In this document: positions 17,322 to 25,826 of the stretch, one piece after another
Numbering within the stretch: the stretch's first letter is position 1
Layout of the letters: every line of letters starts with the position of its first letter
NCBI RefSeq assembly: GCF_900157385.1
Contig: NZ_LT717701.1
Span: 1,461,772-1,525,771, forward strand
Length of the DNA: 64,000 nucleotides
Reading direction: 5' to 3'
From: Mycobacterium terramassiliense
GTDB lineage: Bacteria; Actinomycetota; Actinomycetes; Mycobacteriales; Mycobacteriaceae
Notes under the pieces: generated by a model
What the model saw: only the letters and a program-made list of their open reading frames with translations
What the model was told of the DNA's origin: nothing
The model's database searches: none
Position numbers and translations under genes: made by a program

Positions 17322-19247
17322 ATGGCACAGCAAGCGCAGGTCACCGAGGAGCAAGCCAGGGCCCTCGCCGAGGAATCACGCGAAAGTGGTTGGGAAAAAC
17401 CGTCGTTCGCCAAGGAACTCTTCCTCGGCCACTTTCCGCTAGACCTCATTCATCCGTTTCCCAAGCCGTCGGCGGCCGACGAAGAGCGCATCGGGGCCTT
17501 CCTGGACCGGCTGCGCGAGTTCCTCGCCGGCGTCGACGGCAGCGTCATCGAACGCGACGCGCAGATTCCGGATGAATACGTCAAGGGCCTGGCCCAATTG
17601 GGCTGCTTCGGGATGAAGATCCCCACCGAGTACGGCGGACTGGGCATGTCGCAGGTCGCCTACAACCGGGCACTCGTGATGGTTTCGTCGGTGCACCCGA
17701 GCCTCGGCGCGCTGCTGTCGGCCCATCAGTCGATCGGGGTACCCGAGCCGCTGAAACTCGCCGGCACCAACGAGCAAAAGCAGAAGTTCCTGCCGCGCTG
17801 CGCCGCCGGTGCGGTCTCGGCATTTCTGCTCACCGAGCCCGACGTCGGCTCCGACCCTGCGCGCCTGGCGTCGACGGCTACGCCGGTCGAGGATGGCAAG
17901 GCCTACGAACTCGAGGGCGTGAAGTTGTGGACGACCAACGGCGTGGTCGCCGAGTTACTGGTTGTCATGGCCCGGGTGCCCAAGAGCGACGGGCATCGCG
18001 GTGGCATCAGCGCCTTCGTCGTCGAGGCCGATTCGCCCGGGATCACCGTGGAGCGCCGCAACAAGTTCATGGGACTGCGTGGCATCGAGAACGGTGTGAC
18101 CAGGCTGCACGGCGTCCGGGTGCCCGCCGAGAACCTGATCGGCCGGGAAGGCGACGGCCTGAAGATCGCACTGACCACGCTCAACGCCGGGCGGCTGTCG
18201 ATCCCGGCCAGCGCGACGGGGTCGTCGAAGTGGGCGCTGAAGATTGCCCGCGAATGGTCCGGCGAGCGCGTGCAGTGGGGCAAGCCGCTCGCCAAACACG
18301 AAGCGGTGGCAAGCAAGATCTCGTTCATCGCCGCCACCACCTACGCGCTCGACGCGGTGCTCGAGCTGTCCGCCCAGATGGCCGACGAAGGCCGCAACGA
18401 CATCAGAATCGAGGCGGCGCTGGCCAAGTTGTGGTCGAGCGAAATGGCCTGCCTCGTCGCCGACGAGCTGTTGCAGATCCGCGGCGGGCGGGGCTACGAG
18501 ACCGCGGAGTCCCTGGCCGCGCGCGGGGAGCGCGCGGTGCCCGCCGAGCAGGTGGTGCGCGATCTGCGGATCAACCGCATCTTCGAGGGTTCCAGCGAGA
18601 TCATGCGGCTGCTGATCGCGCGGGAGGCGGTCGACGCCCACCTGACCGCGGCCGGCGACCTCGCCAAGCCCGACACGGGTCTGCGGCAGAAGGCCGCCGC
18701 GGCCGTCGGCGCGAGCGGGTTCTACGCAAAGTGGTTGCCGCAGCTGGTGTTCGGTGAAGGTCAGCGGCCCACCGCGTACAGCGAGTTCGGCTCGTTGGCG
18801 TCGCACCTGCGGTTCGTCGAACGCTCGACGCGCAAGTTGGCCCGCAACACCTTCTACGGGATGGCGCGCTGGCAGGCCAGGCTCGAGCAACGGCAGGGGT
18901 TCCTGGGCCGGATCGTCGACATCGGCGCGGAGCTGTTCGCGATGTCCGCGGCGTGCGTGCGCGCCGAGGGGCAGCGGGCCGCCGACCCGGTCGTCGGCCG
19001 ACAGGCGTACGAGCTGGCCGAAATGTTCTGTGAGCAAGCGACGTTGCGGGTGGAGGCGCTGTTCCAGGCCTTGTGGTCCAACACCGACAGCAGCGATGTC
19101 CGGCTGACACACGACCTGCTGGAAGGCCACTTCACCTGGCTGGAGGACGGCATCGTCGATCAGTCGGAGGGCACCGGACCGTGGATCGCGCACTGGGAAC
19201 CGCGAGCGTCGACCGAATCCAATCTGGCCCGCCGATTCCTGACTTGA
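17322..19247 (+). CDS. fadE10: Acyl-CoA dehydrogenase FadE10
   Basis: A 641-residue acyl-CoA dehydrogenase from the ATG at 17322 behind GAGGAGGCG. Typical segments are FLLTEPDVGSDPARL (FAD contact), GVKLWTTNGVVAELLVVMAR, GLRGIENGVTRLHGVRVPAENLIG, LTTLNAGRLSIPASATG and the C-terminal QIRGGRGYETAESLAARGERAVPAEQVVRDLRINRIFEGSSEIMRLLIAREAVD, which includes the family glutamate. It carries an additional 160-odd residue C-terminal domain, as in Rv0873. It should perform the first step of beta-oxidation; chain-length preference is not known. Confidence 0.95.
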   Translation: MAQQAQVTEEQARALAEESRESGWEKPSFAKELFLGHFPLDLIHPFPKPSAADEERIGAFLDRLREFLAGVDGSVIERDAQIPDEYVKGLAQLGCFGMKIPTEYGGLGMSQVAYNRALVMVSSVHPSLGALLSAHQSIGVPEPLKLAGTNEQKQKFLPRCAAGAVSAFLLTEPDVGSDPARLASTATPVEDGKAYELEGVKLWTTNGVVAELLVVMARVPKSDGHRGGISAFVVEADSPGITVERRNKFMGLRGIENGVTRLHGVRVPAENLIGREGDGLKIALTTLNAGRLSIPASATGSSKWALKIAREWSGERVQWGKPLAKHEAVASKISFIAATTYALDAVLELSAQMADEGRNDIRIEAALAKLWSSEMACLVADELLQIRGGRGYETAESLAARGERAVPAEQVVRDLRINRIFEGSSEIMRLLIAREAVDAHLTAAGDLAKPDTGLRQKAAAAVGASGFYAKWLPQLVFGEGQRPTAYSEFGSLASHLRFVERSTRKLARNTFYGMARWQARLEQRQGFLGRIVDIGAELFAMSAACVRAEGQRAADPVVGRQAYELAEMFCEQATLRVEALFQALWSNTDSSDVRLTHDLLEGHFTWLEDGIVDQSEGTGPWIAHWEPRASTESNLARRFLT

Positions 19248-19269
19248 GTTCCCGGGCAGAATTGTCGCC

Positions 19270-20274
19270 ATGGCCTCGTATGTAGCCCCGGCGGGCGAAT
19301 TCACCCGCGACACCGACTACATCACCACCCGGATCACCGCCGACGGACGTGACGGCTACCCGGTGGAGCCCGGCCGGTATCGGCTCGTCGTGGCCCGCGC
19401 CTGCCCGTGGGCCAACCGCGCGATCATCGTGCGGCGGTTGCTGGGCCTGGAAGGCGCTCTCTCCATTGGGTTTTGCGGCCCGACGCACGACGAACGCAGC
19501 TGGACGTTCGACCTGGACCCGGGTGGTGTCGACCCGGTGCTGAAGATCCCGCGGCTGCAGGACGCATACTTCAAGCGCTTCCCCGACTACCCGAAGGGGA
19601 TCACGGTCCCCGCGATCGTCGACGTGCCGACCGGCGCGGTGGTCACCAACGAGTTCGCGCAAATGACCCTGGATCTCTCGACGGAGTGGACCGCCTACCA
19701 CCGCGACGGCGCACCGCAGCTTTACCCCCAACCGCTGCGGGCCGAAATCGACGAGGTGAGCAAGAGGATCTACACCGAGATCAACAACGGCGTCTACCGT
19801 TGCGGCTTCGCCGGTTCGCAGCAGGCTTACGAGGCGGCCTACGACCGGCTGTTCACCGCGCTGGATTGGGTGAGCGATCGCCTCGCCGAGCAGCGATACC
19901 TGGTGGGCGACACCATCACCGAGGCGGACGTGCGGCTGTTCACCACGCTGGCCCGGTTCGACCCGGTCTACCAGGGGCACTTCAAGTGCAATCGGAGCAA
20001 GCTGTCCGAGATGCCGGTGCTATGGGCTTACGCCCGCGACCTGTTCCAGACGCCGGGCTTCGGTGACACCGTCGACTTCGTCCAGATCAAGCAGCACTAC
20101 TACATCGTGCACGCCGATATCAACCCCACGCGCATCGTGCCCAAGGGCCCGGACCTGACCGGCTGGCTGACCCCGCACGGGCGAGAGGCGTTGGGCGGCA
20201 AGCCTTTCGGGGACGGTAGTCCGCCCGGGCCCCCGGTCGACGGCGAGCGGGTGCCGGCCGGCCACGGCGCGTGA
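19270..20274 (+). CDS. Glutathionyl-hydroquinone-reductase-type transferase (Xi-class GST fold)
   Basis: A 334-residue protein. The active-site motif ARACPWANRAIIVRRLLGLE is the CPWA signature of Xi-class (ECM4/YqjG) enzymes, and the C-terminal helices read DRLFTALDWVSDRLAEQRYLVGDTITEADVRLFTTLARFDPVYQGHFK, also typical. These enzymes reduce glutathionyl- or, in mycobacteria, probably mycothiyl-hydroquinones; mycobacteria make mycothiol, not glutathione, so the thiol is inference. It occupies the place of Rv0874c in M. tuberculosis. The IS30 element follows after 36 nt of hairpin-arm sequence. Confidence 0.85.
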   Translation: MASYVAPAGEFTRDTDYITTRITADGRDGYPVEPGRYRLVVARACPWANRAIIVRRLLGLEGALSIGFCGPTHDERSWTFDLDPGGVDPVLKIPRLQDAYFKRFPDYPKGITVPAIVDVPTGAVVTNEFAQMTLDLSTEWTAYHRDGAPQLYPQPLRAEIDEVSKRIYTEINNGVYRCGFAGSQQAYEAAYDRLFTALDWVSDRLAEQRYLVGDTITEADVRLFTTLARFDPVYQGHFKCNRSKLSEMPVLWAYARDLFQTPGFGDTVDFVQIKQHYYIVHADINPTRIVPKGPDLTGWLTPHGREALGGKPFGDGSPPGPPVDGERVPAGHGA

Positions 20275-20289
20275 GTTAGTTTCGAGCCG

Positions 20290-20310
20290 AACGTCGACTT
20301 GTTGCGCGCC
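20290..20310 (+). repeat. Left arm of a hairpin flanking the IS30 element
   Basis: AACGTCGACTTGTTGCGC here is complementary to GCGCAACAAGTCCACGTT at 21652-21669, with one G/C change. The two arms flank the IS symmetrically, 23 bp outside its inner terminal repeats. A near copy of the same unit forms a complete hairpin at 22582-22634. It lies 16 nt after the GST stop and probably belonged to a transcription terminator. Confidence 0.6.
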
Positions 20311-21650
20311 ATCTTGCCTTAGCTTCAAGGGATGGATGCAACACATCTGATTGAGGAGTGTTGCTGTGCCGCGTCCGCCGTTGAGGTTTGTTGTCCGTCA
20401 GTTCTGGGCTCACATCGGTAATGGCTGTAGTGCCGCGGAGGCCGGTGTCGCCGTCGGCGTGTCGGAACGTTCTGGCTATGGCTGGTTTGCTGATGCTGGC
20501 GGCGTGAAACCACGGCTATGTGAACCGAAAAGCGTTGGCCCGCGGCCGAGGCTGACCTTCGAAGACCGGGTCGAGATCGAAATTGGTGTCAGGACGAACG
20601 AATCGTTGCACTCGATCGGCAACCGGCTGGGCCGGCCGGCGTCGACGATCAAACGCGAGATCGACGCCAACGGGGTGGACAACAGCTACGACGGGCGCAA
20701 ATCCGGTTATCGGCGCAAGGAAGCCTTCGGGGCGCGCCAGAGCGGCAAAACCGCGCACGTTCAGTATCGGGCCCTCAGGGCCCAAGCACGCTCCGATGAA
20801 CGTGCCCGGCGTCCCAAGCAGAGCACGCTGGCGGCAAATGACCGATTGCGTCAGGAGGTGCAGACTCGGTTAGACGACTTCCATAGTCCCGGCCAGATCG
20901 CGGTGGGGCTGCGGCGGGATTTTCCTGACGATGCGGAGATGTGGGTGTCACACGAAGCCATCTATCAGGCGATTTACGTGCAAGGCCGCGGCCACTTGCG
21001 CCGCGATATCCACCGCTGCCTGCGCACCGGGCGGGCGTTGCGCAAACCGCGCAGCATCCCCGGTGAGCGCCGGGGTCGTATCCCCAACATGGTCAACATC
21101 AGCGAGCGTCCACCGGAGGTGGCCGACCGCGCGGTGCCTGGCCACTGGGAAGGCGACCTCATGTTGGGCAGCACCGAATCGGGCTCGGCGATCGGCACCC
21201 TCGTCGAGCGCAGCACCCGATTCGTCATGCTGTTGCACCTGCCCGACAACCACGGCGCGCTGGCCGTCCAGGACGCGATCGTGGCCAAGATGGCCCAGCT
21301 GCCGGCGATGCTGCGCCGCACGTTGACCTGGGACCAAGGCAAGGAAATGGCCAACCACATCGCCATCGCCGCAGCCACCGACTTGGATATCTACTTTTGT
21401 GATCCGCACTCCCCGTGGCAGCGCGGCAGCAACGAAAACACCAACGGGCTACTGCGCCAGTGGTTTGCTAAAGGCACTGACCTGTCGGTGTTTCCGGCCG
21501 ACTATCTGGACTACGTCGCGGCCAAACTCAACAATCGGCCACGCCAAACACTGGACTGGAAAACCCCCGCCGAAGCCCTCGACGAACTACTGTCCAACCC
21601 GACCAAACCACCCACTGTTGCATCCATCGCCTGAAAGCGCCTGCCGTTTC
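20311..21650 (+). mobile_element. IS30-family insertion sequence
   Basis: Length is about 1.34 kb, with one intact transposase. A perfect 13-bp inverted repeat, GATGGATGCAACA, lies at 20331-20343 and 21616-21628, and the outer flanks also pair imperfectly (gCTTCAAGG against gCTTTCAGG). The exact ends are uncertain because the surrounding AACGTCGACTTGTTGCGC arms may belong to the target. Flanking direct repeats were not clear. Confidence 0.8.
20366..21634 (+). CDS. IS30-family transposase, intact
   Basis: A 422-residue protein from GTG 20366 behind GAGGAGTG. It has an N-terminal helix-turn-helix (SAAEAGVAVGVSERSGYGWF) and an IS30-type core: HEAIYQAIYVQGRGHLRRD, then the catalytic acids GHWEGDLMLG (Asp), TWDQGKEMA (Asp) and SPWQRGSNENTNGLLRQWF (Glu), and the terminal NNRPRQTLDWKTPAEALDELL. 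All catalytic parts are present, so the element may be active. The family moves by cut/copy-out through a circle intermediate with joined ends. Confidence 0.95.
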   Translation: MPRPPLRFVVRQFWAHIGNGCSAAEAGVAVGVSERSGYGWFADAGGVKPRLCEPKSVGPRPRLTFEDRVEIEIGVRTNESLHSIGNRLGRPASTIKREIDANGVDNSYDGRKSGYRRKEAFGARQSGKTAHVQYRALRAQARSDERARRPKQSTLAANDRLRQEVQTRLDDFHSPGQIAVGLRRDFPDDAEMWVSHEAIYQAIYVQGRGHLRRDIHRCLRTGRALRKPRSIPGERRGRIPNMVNISERPPEVADRAVPGHWEGDLMLGSTESGSAIGTLVERSTRFVMLLHLPDNHGALAVQDAIVAKMAQLPAMLRRTLTWDQGKEMANHIAIAAATDLDIYFCDPHSPWQRGSNENTNGLLRQWFAKGTDLSVFPADYLDYVAAKLNNRPRQTLDWKTPAEALDELLSNPTKPPTVASIA

Positions 21651-21669
21651 GGCGCAACAAGTCCACGTT
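21651..21669 (-). repeat. Right arm of the hairpin flanking the IS30 element
   Basis: GGCGCAACAAGTCCACGTT is the reverse complement of the left arm at 20290-20310 with one mismatch. It starts 8 nt beyond the DUF559 stop. It also carries GTTTCG on its inner side, as does the copy at 22611-22634. Confidence 0.6.
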
Positions 21670-21676
21670 GGGCCAG

Positions 21677-22549
21677 TCATAGGGGGCAGCCCGCCGCGAG
21701 CAGGGCATGATGGACACGCGCAACGACGACGTGGGGTCGGGTCCGCAACATCTCGACGCTGACGCGGATGATCGCCCAACCGCACGCCGCGAGTTCGGCC
21801 AGTCGATCGATGTCCCGGCTTCGCTGCGCGGGATCGGTCCAATGGTGCGCGCCGTCGAATTCGACGCCGACCTTCCACTCCTCCCATCCCATATCGATCC
21901 GGGCCATGACCCAACCCCACTCGTTGAGCACCTCGATCTGGGTCTGGGGACGCGGCAGCCCGGCGCCGACGAGGGCCAGGCGGGTCTTCGTCTCGTACGG
22001 CGACTCCGCTCCGTCATCGGCCAGGTGCAACACCCGTCGCAACTGAGTCAGCCCGCGTGCGCCGCGATGGCGGTCCGCGACGAGCTCGATGTCAGCCGCC
22101 TTGACCCCGGTCGCGCGCATGAGCGCGTCCAACCGAATCACAGCCGCAGCCAAACCCTTTCGTCTTCCGAGGTCGAATGCGGTGCGGGCCGGCGTGGTGA
22201 TGCGAATGCCGTCGCGTACGGACGTTTCGTCGTCGTCCAACGTGTCGCTGTGCACAATGATGCCACGAGCCTTGTCGCGGCTGGGCCGGTTCAGCTCGGC
22301 CGGCAGCCAGTCGTCGATCCACGCCGTGCGGTGCAACGCCGCAGCGGATAAGCCCGCCATCGTCGCGGTCCGGCCCGACCACAGCCATGCGGCCACCGCG
22401 CGGGTTACGGGCGTCAGCTTCTGCCCGCGGCGGATGTAGAGGTTGCGATGAACCATCTCGAAATCGGTCCGCAACCGATGCCGGGTCACCACCCCGGCGG
22501 CGAGCGCGTCGGTGCCTCTGAATGGCCAGTGCAGGATTTCCATGCGCAC
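21677..22549 (-). CDS. DUF559/AbiEi-type nuclease-like protein
   Basis: A 290-residue protein. The N-terminal half is a winged-helix-like region (VTRHRLRTDFEMVHRNLYIRRGQ) as in AbiEi-type transcriptional parts; the C-terminal half is a DUF559 endonuclease-like domain with ESPYETKTRLALVGAGLPRPQTQIEV, then a VGVEFDGAHHWTDPAQRSRDIDRLAELAACGW stretch, where the VEFDGxxHW with D/E...K-type spacing resembles the PD-(D/E)XK nuclease core. Such genes are common, in several copies, in mycobacteria. The function is unknown; roles in DNA repair, defence or mobile DNA have been guessed. Confidence 0.8.
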   Translation of the reverse strand: MRMEILHWPFRGTDALAAGVVTRHRLRTDFEMVHRNLYIRRGQKLTPVTRAVAAWLWSGRTATMAGLSAAALHRTAWIDDWLPAELNRPSRDKARGIIVHSDTLDDDETSVRDGIRITTPARTAFDLGRRKGLAAAVIRLDALMRATGVKAADIELVADRHRGARGLTQLRRVLHLADDGAESPYETKTRLALVGAGLPRPQTQIEVLNEWGWVMARIDMGWEEWKVGVEFDGAHHWTDPAQRSRDIDRLAELAACGWAIIRVSVEMLRTRPHVVVARVHHALLAAGCPL

Positions 22550-22581
22550 ACGGTGCCGGACGGCCCCGACATCTTCGGTTC

Positions 22582-22634
22582 AGCGTCGACTTGTGGCGAG
22601 AAACCACCCCGTTTCGGCGCAACAAGTCGACGCT
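22582..22634 (-). terminator. Perfect-armed hairpin between DUF2771 and DUF559 genes
   Basis: AGCGTCGACTTGT (22582-22594) pairs with ACAAGTCGACGCT (22622-22634), and inner GAAAC with GTTTC around a CACCCC loop. It lies 11 nt after the stop of the DUF2771 gene, which reads toward it, so it may end that operon. It has no run of U, and it belongs to the same repeat family as the IS30-flanking arms. Confidence 0.55.
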
Positions 22635-22644
22635 CGACGGGAAG

Positions 22645-23148
22645 TTAGGGCGTCAGGCGCACTGACCATTCCGCGTGCGGGACGGCGCGGACCGTGCTGG
22701 CGTCGTTCGATTGGCCTTCCTCGACCACCAACGTCAGCAACTGCACCACGATCCCGGTCAGCCGCCCGCGCTGCGGGTCGACCGTCGGGATGGTCACCGC
22801 GAAGCGGCTGTCCGGCCGGAAAATGGTCATGGCGGTGTTGGCGGGATCCTCATACACCTGCAACAGCCGCCAGGGCGCGCGCGCGATGGCCTCGGGGACC
22901 GAAAGTTGCACCGGGTAGCGCTCATTGAACGGCAGCTCGCCCTGGGTCTGCGGCGTCTGGCAGTCGTTGAGGTTGAGCACGTTGCAGTACAGGTACGGCC
23001 CGACCCGGGTCAGGTGGCCGTGCGAGTACGCGCTGATCTCGGGTCGCTGCGCACCGTGCTGCCGCACCAGCAGCCATGCTCCGACCCCGCCCCCGATGCA
23101 CGCCAGCGCCACCAGGGCCGCAACGAGCATGACCGCACCGCGTTTCAC
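22645..23148 (-). CDS. DUF2771 exported protein (Rv0875c-like)
   Basis: A 167-residue protein with an N-terminal signal anchor (MKRGAVMLVAALVALACIGGGVGAWLLV). The rest is a soluble extracytoplasmic domain with CNVLNLNDCQ (a probable disulfide pair) and PFNERYPVQLSVPEAIARAPWRLL. It matches DUF2771 of actinobacteria. Function is unknown; the start overlaps the stop of the MFS transporter by four bases (ATGA), so the two are co-translated. Confidence 0.88.
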   Translation of the reverse strand: MKRGAVMLVAALVALACIGGGVGAWLLVRQHGAQRPEISAYSHGHLTRVGPYLYCNVLNLNDCQTPQTQGELPFNERYPVQLSVPEAIARAPWRLLQVYEDPANTAMTIFRPDSRFAVTIPTVDPQRGRLTGIVVQLLTLVVEEGQSNDASTVRAVPHAEWSVRLTP

Positions 23149-24842
23149 TCAGGCACCGCCGCCGGTCTTCCGGCGCCCTGCCGGGTGCCCTCTTGCTCGA
23201 CCATGACGGGCCGATTGCCGCCGAGGCCGGGGATCAGCGAGTTGCCGCGGAAGCTGACCAGGGTCTGTGCCAGGCCGAGGATGAGCAGCGCGCTGACGGC
23301 GGTGAAGCCGACCCACAGTTCGGTGTACACGAGCACACCCAGCGCCCCGCCCAGCACCCACGCCAGCTGCAGGGTGGATTCCGATCGCCCGAACCCCGAT
23401 GCGCGCGATTCCTCGGGCAGGTCGTGTTGCAGCGAGGCATCGAGCGAGGCCTTGGCGATCGCACTGGAACCCGACGTGACCAGGGTGGCGATCACGGCCG
23501 CCATCAGGGTGCCCGCCACCGAAGCCGCCAACGCGACCGCGCACACCGCGACCGTGCAACGCACCACCAGCACGGCGGGCCGGCCCAGCTTCAAGCGGGC
23601 GCTGGTGAAGTTGCCCGCGAAGTTGCCGATGCCCGCCGCGGCGCCGATCATGCCCAGCATGGCCAGTTGGGCCCACCCGTTGGATTGATGCGCCTTGGCC
23701 ACGAAGGCCGGATACAAGAACAAAAAGCCGACCATCACCTTGATGGTGCAATTGCCCCACAGCGAGGTGATGATGTTGCGGCCCAACGGTTGCCGGAGCG
23801 TCCCGCCCACCTTCCTGACCTCTTCGGGCCAGCCTCGCCGCGGCGGGCCGCTGCCGTTGCGATAGCTCAGGGTGGCCGGCACCTCACCCGCGGTCACCTC
23901 GACCCAGCGTGGGATCCGCATCGACAGCAGGGCGCCGGCGATCGTCACGCCGACTACGACGAACAACGCGCCCGGCAGCTTGAACAAATGGGTGCAGGCA
24001 AACTCGACGCCGCCCGCGATCGCGCCGCCGGCGATCGTGCCGCCCAGAAGGCCGAACACGGTCAGCCGGGAATTGACCCGCACCAGGTCGATCGTCGGCG
24101 GCATCACCCTCGGCGTCACCGCGCTGCGCAGCACGCTGAACGACTTGGAGAGCACCATCATGGCCAGCGCGCAGGGGTAGAGCACCATCGACGGGTAGCT
24201 GCCCGTGGCGCCGTCGTAGTTCATGATCAGCAGCACCGCCAGCGCGGTGCGCAACGCGAAGGACAGCGCCAGGGCGACGCGCCGGCCGTGCTGGAGGCGG
24301 TCCAGCGCCGGACCGATGAGCGGCGCGATCACCGCGAATGGCGCGATGGTGATCAACAGGTACAGCGCCACCTTGGACTTGCTCTCCCCGCTGGCCGCGG
24401 CGAAGAACAGCGTGTTGGCCAGCGCGACGGCCATCGCGGCATCCACCGCGAAGTTGGCGACCACAGGCCACGTCAGGGCGGTCAGGCCGGACTTGTCAGC
24501 GCCGTCGGCGGTGGCGGCCCGCTGCACCATCCAGTACATGCGCGAGCCCATTTCGCGGCTCCGCATCGCCGCGGCGCGGGTGACCGTGATGCGTTCACTG
24601 GCGGAACCGCGTGGGGGCGCGCCGCCACCACGGTCGGGTTCGGACTGCTCGCCCAGCGGCGGCAGGTAGCGGTTCGCGCTCGGCATCGGCGGTGGCCGGC
24701 GCGACCGGCCCCGGCCGGCGTCGTCGGCCGGGTAGTTGGCCATTCCCGGATGCTGGTTGGCCGATCCGTTGCGGTCCGGGCGGGTGCGGCGGCGCGGGTT
24801 AGAGGCCACCCGACCCCGATCATCACGCCGACGTCCGGACAC
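23145..24842 (-). CDS. MFS-type membrane transporter (Rv0876c-like)
   Basis: A 565-residue protein starting at GTG 24842. The first 110 residues are hydrophilic and rich in Arg and Pro (SGRRRDDRGRVASNPRRRTRP), followed by a 12-helix membrane region, e.g. WPVVANFAVDAAMAVALANTLFFAA, APFAVIAPLIGPALDRLQHGRR (the family A motif region) and AALLILGLAQTLVSF. This is an MFS transporter of unknown substrate conserved in mycobacteria. Its long cytoplasmic tail is unusual for MFS. The exact start is uncertain (an alternative is the ATG at residue 34). It is divergent from the DUF3027 gene. Confidence 0.82.
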   Translation of the reverse strand: MSGRRRDDRGRVASNPRRRTRPDRNGSANQHPGMANYPADDAGRGRSRRPPPMPSANRYLPPLGEQSEPDRGGGAPPRGSASERITVTRAAAMRSREMGSRMYWMVQRAATADGADKSGLTALTWPVVANFAVDAAMAVALANTLFFAAASGESKSKVALYLLITIAPFAVIAPLIGPALDRLQHGRRVALALSFALRTALAVLLIMNYDGATGSYPSMVLYPCALAMMVLSKSFSVLRSAVTPRVMPPTIDLVRVNSRLTVFGLLGGTIAGGAIAGGVEFACTHLFKLPGALFVVVGVTIAGALLSMRIPRWVEVTAGEVPATLSYRNGSGPPRRGWPEEVRKVGGTLRQPLGRNIITSLWGNCTIKVMVGFLFLYPAFVAKAHQSNGWAQLAMLGMIGAAAGIGNFAGNFTSARLKLGRPAVLVVRCTVAVCAVALAASVAGTLMAAVIATLVTSGSSAIAKASLDASLQHDLPEESRASGFGRSESTLQLAWVLGGALGVLVYTELWVGFTAVSALLILGLAQTLVSFRGNSLIPGLGGNRPVMVEQEGTRQGAGRPAAVPE

Positions 24843-24965
24843 GAATCAATTCTGTCTTATGCCGGCGGGCAACCGGGCGTGGCTCGCCAACCTAGTATGG
24901 AGAGGCACTGCAGTCCGATGGTGGCGCCCGGTTGGGCCTGCGATCGCGACACGAGAGGGGATAGC

Positions 24966-25826
24966 GTGACCGGACCCGCTGACGGGTCGGCGGAACCCGC
25001 CGCGACGACCGTCGCCGAGTCGCCCGACGAGTTGGCGGCGGTGCTCACGGGTGCCGCCGACCAGGCCCGGGCGGCCGTCGAGGAGTTCGCCGGCGCCGAG
25101 GCCGTCGGGGACTACCTGGGCGTCAGCTCCGAGGATCCGAACGCCGCGACCCACCGGTTCCTCGCGCACCTGCCCGGTTACCAGGGGTGGCAATGGGCGG
25201 CTGTCGTCGCCGGGCACCCGGGGGCCGACCACGCGACGATCAGCGAAGTGGTGCTGATCCCCGGACCGACAGCGCTGCTTGCGCCCGAGTGGGTGCCGTG
25301 GGACCAACGGGTGCGCCCGGGCGATCTGAGCCCGGGGGACCTGCTGGCGCCCGCGGCGGACGACCCGCGCCTGGTTCCGGGCTACACCGCCAGCGGTGAC
25401 CCTGAGGTGGACGAGACGGCCGCCGAGATCGGGTTGGGCCGGCGCTGGGTGATGAGCTCGTGGGGCCGCGCCGAGGCGGCCGAGCGGTGGCACACCGGGG
25501 ACCACGGTCCCGACTCGACGATGGCCCGGTCCACCAAACGGATGTGCCGCGATTGTGGTTTCTTCCTGCCGCTGGCCGGATCGCTGGGCGCGATGTTCGG
25601 AGTGTGCGGCAACGAGCTGTCCGCCGACGGGCACATCGTCGACAGGCAATACGGCTGCGGTGCCCACTCGGACACACCGGCCCCGGCGGGCACCGGCTCG
25701 CCGGCGTACGAGCCCTACGACGACGGCGTGCTGGACGTCGCGGAGAACCCGCCGCCGCCCGAACCGCCGGACCCGGAGTCGCCGCCCGAGTCTGCGCAGC
25801 CGGAGTCGCCGGAACCGGGCGACTAG
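24966..25826 (+). CDS. DUF3027 protein (Rv0877-like)
   Basis: A 286-residue protein from GTG 24966, behind AGAGGGGATAG. It matches DUF3027: the N-terminal half includes ATHRFLAHLPGYQGWQWAAVVAG and VVLIPGPTALLAPEWVPWDQRVRPGDLSPGDLLAPAADDPRLVPG; the middle has a zinc-ribbon-like CRDCGFFLPLAGSLGAMFGVCGNELSADG and YGCG. The tail is a Pro/Glu-rich low-complexity segment (PPPPEPPDPESPPESAQPE). Function is unknown; it resembles a cysteine-rich cytoplasmic protein. It is divergent from the MFS transporter. Confidence 0.85.
   Translation: MTGPADGSAEPAATTVAESPDELAAVLTGAADQARAAVEEFAGAEAVGDYLGVSSEDPNAATHRFLAHLPGYQGWQWAAVVAGHPGADHATISEVVLIPGPTALLAPEWVPWDQRVRPGDLSPGDLLAPAADDPRLVPGYTASGDPEVDETAAEIGLGRRWVMSSWGRAEAAERWHTGDHGPDSTMARSTKRMCRDCGFFLPLAGSLGAMFGVCGNELSADGHIVDRQYGCGAHSDTPAPAGTGSPAYEPYDDGVLDVAENPPPPEPPDPESPPESAQPESPEPGD

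Noticed and set aside
20281-22640. CRISPR array or phage remnant around the IS element
   Set aside because: Repeat units are few, irregularly spaced and palindromic; no spacers, no cas or phage genes.
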